Assembly (NCBI RefSeq): GCF_013087525.1
Contig: NZ_JABFCS010000001.1
Coordinates: forward strand, 744,001 to 808,000
DNA from: Ramlibacter montanisoli
GTDB lineage: Bacteria; Pseudomonadota; Gammaproteobacteria; Burkholderiales; Burkholderiaceae_C
Direction: 5' to 3'
DNA: 64,000 bases
Part shown: positions 1 to 8,451 of the stretch, one piece after another
Layout: every line of letters starts with the position of its first letter
Numbering within the stretch: position 1 is the first letter of the stretch
Notes under the pieces: generated by a model
What the model was told of the DNA's origin: nothing
Databases searched by the model: none
The model's input: only the letters and a program-made list of their open reading frames with translations
Translations under genes and position numbers: made by a program

Positions 1-155
1 ACCACCGTGCCCTGCGCCTCGGGCAGCGGGTTCGACACGCCGCCGCGCAGCTCGTCGTAGTGGCCGGCGGCGGCAGGCGGTGCCAGCGCGGCGGCCAGCG
101 CAGCGGGCGTCTCCCCGGCCTGCGTGCCGAACAGCGATTCGTTGGTGGAGTCCAC
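1..155 (-). CDS. Probable circularly permuted ATP-grasp protein, N-terminus only (partial)
   Basis: An open minus-strand frame starts at a GTG (153-155) and runs off the left edge after about 51 codons. It begins with an Ala/Pro-rich stretch and then contains GHYDELRGG, which resembles the start of DUF404/DUF407 circularly permuted ATP-grasp proteins, often fused to an alpha-E domain. Family knowledge: these are predicted amidoligases found beside transglutaminase and DUF2126 genes. It lies directly downstream, on the same strand, of a transglutaminase-DUF2126 gene and a metallophosphoesterase, which supports the call. The start is uncertain because no clear ribosome binding site is seen. Only the N-terminal tip is present, so catalytic residues cannot be checked. 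Confidence 0.45.
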   Translation of the reverse strand, partial: MDSTNESLFGTQAGETPAALAAALAPPAAAGHYDELRGGVSNPLPEAQGTV

Positions 156-224
156 TTCGCGGCCATTCTCCCATCGGGGGCGCCGCGGGTCCATGCGGGT
201 GTTGCCACCCGCGCACGGCCGGCC

Positions 225-993
225 TCAGCCGACCTGCAGCACCAGGCCGGGGTCGAACAGCGCGTTCTCGATGCGGCCGTCGCGGGCGTAGCCGCGCGGG
301 TTGCAGACCACGCGCGTGCCGGCCACCTCGTAGTCGAAGCTGTCGTGCGTGTGGCCGTGGATCCAGAGCTGGACCCGTTCGCCCCCAGCAGCTGGTCGGC
401 GTCCGACACGAAGCAGAGGTTGACCGGCGACCCCGCGAAGCGCGGATGGATGCTGCGTCGCGAGGGCGCATGGTGCGTGACCACCACCGTCGGGCCGTCG
501 TGCGGCTGCGCGAGGCGGGACTGCAGCCAGTCCGCATGCCGGCGGAACTGGGCCGCGCACGCTTGCGGCGTGAACAGCGCATCGTCGTCCTCCTCCAGCC
601 GGATGCGCTGGAAGTCGCGCATGAAACGGGTCGCGGCATCGACGGCCACGTCGCGTTCCGGCCCCTCGCCGAACAGGCGGAAGTCGGTCCACAGGGTCGA
701 GCCGAGGAAACGCACGCCCTCCAGGTGGAGCTCGCCGTCATCGAGCAGGTGGATGGCGCTGCCCGCGCACAGCTCGCGCGCAGCGCGCGCGTGCCGTTGA
801 GGCTGGCGCCGTAGAACTCGTGGTTGCCGGGCACGTAGAGCACGGGCTTGCCGAGTCCCTTCGCCCAGGCGACCGCATCGCGCGGCCGCGCGATGTCCCC
901 GGCCAGCACCACGAGGTCCGCGTCGGTGGCGGGCGGCTCGAAGCCGGCCTGGCTCAGGTGCAGGTCCGACAGGATGTGCAGCTTCAGCGGCAC
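225..993 (-). CDS. Calcineurin-like metallophosphoesterase (two frame breaks)
   Basis: A protein of about 256 residues with the ordered metallophosphoesterase metal-binding motifs: SDLHLS near the start, GDIARP, PGNHEFYG, VTHHAPS and a C-terminal HGHTHDS. This family uses a dinuclear metal centre to hydrolyse phosphomono- or diesters; the substrate here is unknown. The start is a GTG five bases after the stop of the upstream transglutaminase gene, so the two are probably translationally coupled. The frame breaks near 780 (in a GC run) and near 387 (in a G run). Restoring one base at each gives exactly 257 codons including the stop. Its place inside an amidoligase operon suggests a linked job, but that is inference. 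Confidence 0.8.
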
Positions 994-998
994 GGCCT

Positions 999-3900
999 TC
1001 AGGCCGCGGTGCGGCGCAGGTCCAGCGTGAACGGGAACTCGCGGCTGCCCGGCACGTCCACCGTTGCCGGCGGCACCTGCAGCCGCCCGGGCGAGTGGCC
1101 CATGCGGAAGAAGCGCGCCAGGCGCCGGCTCTCCGCCTCGTACGCGTTGACCGGGAAGGTCACGTAGTTGCGGCCGCCGGGGTGCGCGACGTGGTACTGG
1201 CAGCCGGCGATGGAGCGGTTCATCCAGGTGTCGACGATGTCGAAGGTCAGCGGCGCATGCATGCCGATGGTGGGATGCAGCGCCGAGGGCGGCGCCCAGG
1301 CCTTGTAGCGCACGCCGGCGACGTACTCGCCGATGGTGCCGGTGGACTGCAGCGGCAGCGCGCGGCCGTTGACGGTGACCACGTGGCGGCTCTCGTTGAG
1401 GCCGTTGACCTTGACCTCGATGCGCTCCAGCGAGGAGTCCACGTAGCGCACGGTGCCGCCGGTGGCGCCTTCCTCGCCCATCACGTGCCAGGGCTCCAGC
1501 GCGTTGCGCAGCGTGAGCTCCATGCCCATGGCCTGCAGGTCGCCCACCATGGGGAAGCGGAACTCGAAGTGCGGCGCGAACCACGCCGTGTCGAAGCCGT
1601 AGCCGGCCTGCCGCATCTCGGCCAGCACGTCCTGCAGGTCCATCCAGATGAAGGTGGGCAGCATCCAGCGGTCGTGCAGTTCGGTGCCCCAGCGGGTGAC
1701 CGGCGCGCGATAGGGCTCGCGCCAGAAGCGGGCGACCAGGGCGCGGATCAGCAGCTGCTGCACCACGCTCATGCGCGCGTGCGGCGGCATCTCGAAGCCG
1801 CGCAGCTCCAGCAGGCCCAGGCGGCCGGTCGCGCTGTCGGGCGAGTACAGCTTGTCGATGCTGAACTCGCTGCGGTGGGTGTTGCCGGTGACGTCGACCA
1901 GGATGTTGCGCAGCGTGCGGTCCACCAGCCACGGCGGCATGCCCTGGCCGTACACCTGCCGGCTGCGCTCGATCTCGCGCATGGCGATCTCCAGCTCATA
2001 CAGCTGGTCGTTGCGCGCTTCGTCCACGCGGGGCGCCTGGCTGGTCGGGCCGACGAACATGCCGCTGAACAGGTAGCTGAGGCTGGGGTGGTTGTGCCAG
2101 TACAGCAGCAGGCTGGCCAGCAGCTCGGGCCGGCGCAGGAAGGGCGAGTCCGCCGGCGTGGCGCCGCCCATCACGAAGTGGTTGCCGCCGCCGGTGCCGG
2201 TGTGGCGGCCGTCGGTCATGAACTTCTCGGCCGAGAGCCGGCTCTCGAACGCGGCCTGGTACAGGAACTCGGTGTGCTGCACCAGTTCCTTCCAGTCGTG
2301 CGCCGGGTGGATGTTCACCTCGATCACGCCCGGGTCGGGCGTGACCTGCAGCACCTTCAGGCGCGCGTCGCGCGGCGGCGGGTAGCCTTCGAGCACGAGC
2401 TTCACCCGCGTTTCCACGGCGGTGGCTTCGATCGCCGAGAGCAGCGCGAGATAGTCCTCCAGCCTGGCCAGCGGCGGCATGAAGACGTAGAGCAGGCCGC
2501 TCTTGCCGCCGTGCTCGCGTTCGGCCTTCGGGCCGTTGGCGCGCTGCGGGTCGCGCACTTCCACGCACAGCGCGCTGCGCGTGGTCCAGTGCGAGGACTC
2601 GAAGCGCTGGGGCGCCCGCGCGAAGTCCGCGGGTTCGGCCTGGGATCCGCGTGCGGCCGCGGCACGCGCCGCGCCTTCACCCTGGGCGAGGCGGGCGCCG
2701 TCCTGGAACAGCCGTTGCGCCTCGCCGCGCGGATCCGCCGGCCCCTGCAGGTAGCGCCCGCGCAGGGCGTCGTACACGGGCAGGGGAGCGGTGGGCGCCA
2801 TCGGGTCGCGCTCCACCAGGTAGGGATAGTCGGCCTTGCTCACCCAGGGCAGGCTCTCCAGCGGCAGCCGGTATCCCATCGGCGAGTCGCCCGGGATCAG
2901 GTACATGCGCTCGTCGCGGAAGAACCAGGGACCGGTGCGCCAGGCCGGGCCGCCGAGCGCGGGCGCGGGCGGGGCATCGGGCGCGTCCTCCGCCACCGCC
3001 AGCGGCAGCGCGAAGCCGACCACGGTTCCGAGCTTCTGCTCGAACACGCGGCGCAGGCGCGCGCGTTCCATCTCGTCGTCCAGCCGCGCGTCGAAGGGGT
3101 CCACGTTCACCGGCAGCTTGCGTTCGCGCCAGAGGAAGTAGAACAGGTCCTCGTAGGCCGGCTGGATGTACTTGTCGGTCAGTCCCAGCTTGCCGGTGAG
3201 CGTGCGGATGAAGCGCTGCGCGTCCTCGGTGGTGTAGCGGGCCGGCACGCGTTCATCGGCGAAGAGGGCCGGGTCGCGCCAGCAGGGCTGGCCGTCGCCG
3301 CGCCAGCAGATCGAAAGCGCCCAGCGCGGCAGCTGCTCGCCGGGATACCACTTGCCCTGGCCGAAGTGCAGGAAGCCGCCGTCGCCGTATTCCGCGCGCA
3401 GCTTGTGCACCAGCTCGGTGGCGAAGCCGCGCTTGGTGGGACCGAGCGCATCGGTGTTCCATTCCGCGGCGTCGCGGTCCTGCACCGCCAACGAAGGTCG
3501 GCTCGCCGCCCATGGTCAGGCGCACGTCCTCGGTCTGCAGCTGGTGGTCCACCGCGTCGCCCAGCGCCAGCACCTCGGCCCACTGTTCCTCGGTGTAGGG
3601 CCTGGTGACGCGCGGCGACTCGTGGATGCGCGTGACCTGCATGTGGTGGCTGAACTCCACCTCCGCCTCGTCCACCAGGCCCTCGATCGGCGCGGCGCCC
3701 GAGGGCTGCGGCGTACAGGCGAGCGGGATGTGGCCTTCGCCGGCCAGCAGGCCCGAAGTCGGGTCGAGCCCGACCCAGCCGGCGCCGGGAAGATAGACCT
3801 CGCACCAGGCATGCAGGTCGGTGAAGTCCACTTCCGTGCCGCTCGGGCCGTCCAGCGCCTTCACGTCGGGCCGCAGCTGGATCAGGTAACCGGAAACGAA

Positions 3901-4497
3901 GCGCGCCGCCAGGCCGAGGCGGCGCAGCAGCTGCACCAGCAGCCAGCCGGAGTCGCGGCAGGAACCGCTGGCGAGCTTGAGCGTGTCTTCCGGCGTCTGC
4001 ACGCCGGGCTCCATGCGGATCAGGTACTTCACGTCGCGCTGCACCTGCTGGTTCAGGTCCACGAGGAAGTCGATGGTGGCCCGCTTGCGGCGGTCGATCC
4101 TGCCCAGGTACTCCTGCACCAGCGGCGTCAGCGGTTCGCACTGCAGGTAGGGCGCGAGCTCCTCCGCGACCACCGCCTCGTACTTGAAGGGGAAGTTGTC
4201 GGCGCTGGGCTCGAGGAAGAAGTCGAAGGGGTTGTAGACCGCCATCTCGACCACGAGGTCGACGGTCACCTTGAATTCGGTGGCCGGCTCGGGGAAGACC
4301 AGCCGCGCCTGGAAGTTGGCGAAGGGGTCCTGCTGCCAGTTGATGAAGTGTTTCGCGGGCTCGACCCGCAGCGAATACGAAACCACCTTGCTGCGCGAGT
4401 GCGGCGCGGGACGCAGCCGCACCACCTGCGGGCCCAGGGTCACCGGTCGGTCGTACTTGTAGTGGGTGACGTGGTTCAGCGCAGCGTGGATGGACAT
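999..4497 (-). CDS. Transglutaminase-like / DUF2126 fusion protein (one frame break)
   Basis: A protein of about 1,165 residues. The N-terminal ~300 residues are a bacterial transglutaminase-like cysteine-protease fold: catalytic Cys in ASGSCRDSG, His in DLHAWCEVYL and Asp in LDPTSG. The remainder is the DUF2126 domain, starting around LTMGGEPTFV and containing an HTGTGGGNH-type motif. Families like this are predicted to cleave or form amide bonds on peptides and travel with circularly permuted ATP-grasp and alpha-E proteins. The frame breaks once, near 3487-3495, just after GGEPTFV, where one extra G separates two otherwise continuous frames. Start chosen at the ATG encoding MSIHAALNH; an in-frame ATG lies three codons upstream. 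It is the first gene of a minus-strand operon with the metallophosphoesterase. Confidence 0.85.
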
Positions 4498-4733
4498 GGC
4501 GTTCATCGTAGCAATGGCCGGGCCAGCGATGGGCACCCGCCACACATGCAGTACCGAAGAACCCGCCCGTCGGCACTGCGAACCGGTTGGCGGCTGGCCG
4601 ATGCCGCCGGTCCGCGTGTCTGTAACAGTCGGAGCGCACCCGATGAGTTGCATCAACGAGGCGTCGCAAACGCGTGACAAAGTCACGTCGGAACGGTTGT
4701 GACTAAATGTAGATGCCGGTAGCATGTAACCAA

Positions 4734-6354
4734 ATGCGACAACCTCTCGAAGCCCGCTCTCCCGCCGAAGCGCCCCAGGCGCCGCGGATGGGCGACTTCG
4801 CCTCCTCCTCCCACCTGAACTCCACCATGGGGGATGGCAGCATCTGCGACGGCCAGACCGTCGCGACCTTCGTCTATGCCCGGCTGCACAACTTCTCGGC
4901 GGTCTGCAACGCGCTCGGGCCCGACGAGGCCGCTTCCTTCGTCAACGAGGTGCGGCGCCTGCTGACCGAACCCATCATGAAGCTGGGTGGCGAGGTCGCG
5001 CAGCGCCGGCCCGACTCGATCCTGGCCGTCTTCAGCAACCGGCCGGACGACAAGAAGCCCAACCACGCGCAGCGTGGCCTGCATGCCGCCATCCTGCTGG
5101 TGCACGAGGCCGTGCAACTGGCGCAACTGGTGGCCAGCCGGCCGCAACTGGCCAACCTGCCGCTCCTGAGCCTGGCCGCCGGCGCGCACCTGGGCATGGC
5201 GGAAATCTCCCGGCGCACCAATGGAGGGAGCTCCAAGGTGCACGCCGCGGGCGACGCGGTCGAAGTGGCGCGCCTGCTGGAAGTGACGGCCATGGACCTG
5301 AACTGGAGCGTGGCGACCTCCACCGGCACCCGCCTGGCCGCGGCCGGCCGCGCCGACGCCGGCCGCATCGGCTCGGTGGGCCTGCCGGACAACAGCTTCA
5401 TCGACATCGTCGAAGTGACCGGCCTGGTGCCGCGCAAGGGCTCCAACACGCCGCCGCGCGTGTTCGAGATGCTGCGCGAATCGCTGGTGACCAACACGCA
5501 GGCGCGCAAGCGCGCCGGTGCCGCGGCGCCCGCCGTCAATGCCGCGCCGCTGTCGGGCGCGCAGTTCCTGATCGAGGGTTACCGCGTGCTGCGCAAGATC
5601 GGCGAGGGCGGCATGGCCCAGATCTTCCTGGCGCAGGGCGCCGAGGGCGGCCCCGCAGGTGCTGAAGGTGATGCAGCTGGACAAGGCGGTGGAGGCCGAC
5701 GGCCTGCAGCGCTTCATCCAGGAGTTCGCGCTGCTGGCGCAGATCCAGCACCCCAACGTCGCGCGCATCTTCCGCCAGGACTTCTCGGTGGCGCATGCCT
5801 ACATCGCCATGGAGTACTTCCCGCAGGGCGACCTGCGCGCGCGCATGAAGACCGGCACCATCACGCCGGAGATGGCGATCTCCTACATCAAGCAGATCGC
5901 CGCCGGCCTGTCCGCCATCCACGACGTGGGCATCGTGCACCGCGACATGAAGCCGGACAACCTGATGTTCCGGCAGGACGGCAGCCTGGCCATCGCCGAC
6001 TTCGGCGTGGCCAAGCAGACCGTCATGAAGATCACCGACACGGGCGACGGCGACATCGTCGGCACGCCGTATTACCTCAGCCCCGAACAGGCGCTCGGCG
6101 AACAGGTGGATGCGCGCTGCGACATCTACAGCCTGGGCGTGCTGGCCTTCGAGCTGCTCACCGGGCGCAAGCCCTACCACGCGAGCTCCGCGCAGGAGCT
6201 GCTGCGCATGCACGTGCAGGATCCCGTGCCGCTGCTGCCGCCGGAGCACGCGTCGCTGCAGGCGGTGATGGAAAGCATGATGGCCAAGAACCGCGAACAG
6301 CGTTACCCGTCCGCCCGCACCCTGCTGGACGACCTTGCCAGGATGGGGCTCTGA
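4734..6354 (+). CDS. Degenerate cyclase domain fused to Ser/Thr protein kinase (one frame break)
   Basis: A protein of about 539 residues. Residues ~40-260 resemble a class III nucleotide cyclase, but the first metal-binding Asp is replaced: the segment reads YARLHNFS where active enzymes have FADIxGFT. I therefore infer a sensory or regulatory role rather than catalysis. The C-terminal half is a Hanks-type kinase with glycine loop [14 protein letters not shown] lysine, HRDMKPDN catalytic loop, DFG and SPE motifs, so it looks active. No transmembrane segment is seen. The frame breaks near 5650 in a CCCC run; correcting it joins GAEGG to QVLKVM. An alternative ATG lies at 4713. It opens the chemosensory cluster and its stop overlaps the next kinase gene. 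Confidence 0.8.
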
Positions 6355-7190
6355 TGACGGCGGCGACCCTTCCCGCCTGGCGCGCCCCCGTTCCGCCGGC
6401 CACGACGCCGAGGGCTTCGATGCGCCCCCGCGCGTGCCGGGCTACCGGCTGCTGCGCCACATCGGGAGCGGCCGCAGCACGACCGCCTGGCTGGCCTTCG
6501 ACCTGAACCGGCGCGCCGACGTGGTGCTCAAGATCGAGGCCGCGCCCGGCGCCTCGCTGGTGCGCGACTGCGTGATCGCCGCCCGCGTGCAGGGCCCGCA
6601 CCTGGTGCAGGTGCACGGCCATGGCCGCACGGCGCAGTGGTCCTTCGTGTCGATGGAACACGCCCCCGGCGGCGACCTCGCACAGCGCATGCGCTCGCCG
6701 CTGGCGCGCGACGAGGCGCTGTCGCTGTTCTCGCAAGCGGCGCTCGCGCTCGCGCAGCTGCACCGCCAGCGGCTGGTGCATCGCGACGTCAAGCCGGCGA
6801 ACTTCCTGCTGCGCGGCGACGGCAGCCTGGTGCTGGCGGACTTCGGCCTGGTCGCGGAAGAGGGCGCCGTGGATCCGGGCTTCGCCGAGGGCACGATCGT
6901 CGGCACCCCGCGCTACGTCGCGCCCGAACAGCTGCAGGGCGCGCCCCGCTGCCGGCGGCCGATGTCTATTCCCTGGGCGTGCTGCTGTACGAGATGCTGT
7001 GCGGCCGCCCCCTTTCGCCGGCGAGACGCTGATGGAGGTGTGCTCCCAGCACCTGCTCGCCCGACCCGCCCCGCTGCCCGCCGAACACGCGGACCAGCAG
7101 GCCTTCCTGGACCGCATGCTGTGCAAAGAGGTGCAGTACCGGCTTCCCGACGGGGATGCCGTTCTCGGCCTGATCGGCCAGAGGTGTTGA
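6354..7190 (+). CDS. Second Ser/Thr protein kinase (three frame breaks)
   Basis: A compact cytoplasmic Hanks-type kinase of about 279 residues, essentially only the catalytic domain. Visible motifs are HIGSGRSTT (glycine loop), VVLKIE lysine, [14 protein letters not shown] and YVAPEQ, then [13 protein letters not shown] and a C-lobe ending GLIGQRC. The ATG overlaps the stop of the preceding kinase (ATGA), implying translational coupling. Three frame breaks occur: between 6354 and 6430, near 6946 (GCGCCCCG) and near 7012 (CGCCCCC). Each is repaired by one added base, giving 280 codons including the stop. Two adjacent kinases ahead of CheY/CheA suggest phosphorylation crosstalk between Ser/Thr and His-Asp signalling, which is inference. 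Confidence 0.75.
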
Positions 7191-7191
7191 C

Positions 7192-8075
7192 GTGACCCTG
7201 AATGAACAATACCTGGTCGACGTGATCGGCTTCAATCCGGTGGAGCGCTCGATGCTGGCCAGCATCTTCGCGCTGGCCGCCCGGCGCGATCCCGGCTTCG
7301 TGCAGTACGACCCTGCCTCCACCGTCAGCGGTTCGGCCGACATCTACCTGGTCGATGCCGAGAACCCGGACGCGCTCAACGAGTTCAAGACGCTGTCCAA
7401 GCGCGCCAACCTGCCGGCCGTGATGATCGGCTCCGGCGGCGACAGCATGGGCTTCACCATGCTGCCGCGGCCGCTGCAGTGGGCCCGCCTGCTGCAGGCG
7501 CTGGAGGACACGGTGTCCGCCGCCGGCGTCGGCACCAAGGCCAGGCGCGACGAGGAGGACGGCACGCTGCCCCTGGGCAAGACGCTGTCGGCCAGCGGCG
7601 CCGGCCGCTCGCACCCCGGCGGCAACCCGCCGCCCCTGGACGAGGCCGCCGCCAGAAGCGCGCGCTGGGCGACACGGTGCTGGTGGTGGACGACAACGCC
7701 TCGGTGCGCATGTTCATGAAGGCCAAGCTGGCGCCCTTCAATTTCGAGGTGGACTTCGCGGAGACCGGCGAGGAAGCGGTCGGCCTGACCGGCACGCGCG
7801 AATACACCTGCGTGTTCCTGGACGTGGTGCTTCCCGGCATCGACGGCTACCAGGTCTGCAAGCTGATCAAGGCGAACAAGCACGCGATGAAGAAGACGGC
7901 GGTGGTCATGCTCACCAGCCGCAGTTCACCGTTCGACAAGCTGCGCGGCTCGCTGGCCGGCTGCGACGAGTACCTCACCAAGCCCCTCGACGAGGACCGC
8001 CTGCTCGAGGTGATCGCCCAGTTCCTGCCCTCCAGCCGCAAGAAGCGCGACAAATCCGGGAGCAAACAACAATGA
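7192..8075 (+). CDS. Pseudo-receiver plus receiver response regulator (one frame break)
   Basis: A protein of about 294 residues with two CheY-like halves. Residues 1-~110 look like a divergent receiver fold (start [16 protein letters not shown], strand [12 protein letters not shown]) without the usual acidic pair. Residues ~165-290 form a canonical receiver: LVVDDNAS acidic pair, phosphoacceptor Asp in [14 protein letters not shown] and YLTKP lysine. No output domain follows. Start is a GTG one base after the kinase stop. The frame breaks near 7650 in a GCC-rich run; one added base joins DEAAA to [13 protein letters not shown]. The stop overlaps the cheY start. It resembles PilG-type regulators and probably accepts phosphoryl groups from the downstream CheA. 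Confidence 0.78.
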
Positions 8076-8434
8076 GCAAATCGATTCTGGTCGTGGACGA
8101 CACCCGCTCCATGCGCGCCATGGTGGCCGCCGTGCTGCAGGGCGCCGGCTACGAGGTCGCCGAGGCGGGCGACGGCCTGGAGGCGCTCGAGCTGGCGCGC
8201 GCCCGCGTGTTCGACCTGGTGGTCACCGACCACAACATGCCCAACATGGACGGCGTGACGCTGGTGCGCAAGCTGCGCGCGCTGCCCAACTACGACCCGG
8301 TGGCGCTGATCGTGCTGTCCACCGAGGCCAGCCCGGAACTCAAGCAGCGCGGCCGCGAGGCCGGCGCGACCGGCTGGATGGCCAAGCCCTTCGATCCCCA
8401 GCGCATGCTGGACATCGTCGGCAAGTTCATCTGA
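8072..8434 (+). CDS. cheY: Chemotaxis response regulator CheY
   Basis: A stand-alone receiver of 120 residues, the usual length for CheY. It has the acidic pair at D9-D10 (LVVDDTRS), phosphoacceptor D53 (VVTDHNMP), Thr in LSTEAS and Lys in MAKPFD. As a single-domain regulator it would take a phosphoryl group from CheA and act on the flagellar switch or another output. The ATG overlaps the preceding stop by ATGA, and cheA starts 17 bases downstream, so the genes form one transcript. Intact reading frame. Confidence 0.93.
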   Translation: MSKSILVVDDTRSMRAMVAAVLQGAGYEVAEAGDGLEALELARARVFDLVVTDHNMPNMDGVTLVRKLRALPNYDPVALIVLSTEASPELKQRGREAGATGWMAKPFDPQRMLDIVGKFI

Positions 8435-8451
8435 CGCGAGCGGGGTAGCGC

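Noticed and set aside
1095..3608. Plus-strand open frame of 837 codons opposite the transglutaminase-DUF2126 gene
   Set aside because: It is the antisense of a well-supported gene, is rich in His/Arg/Gln/Val and has no domain; long shadow frames are expected at this GC content.
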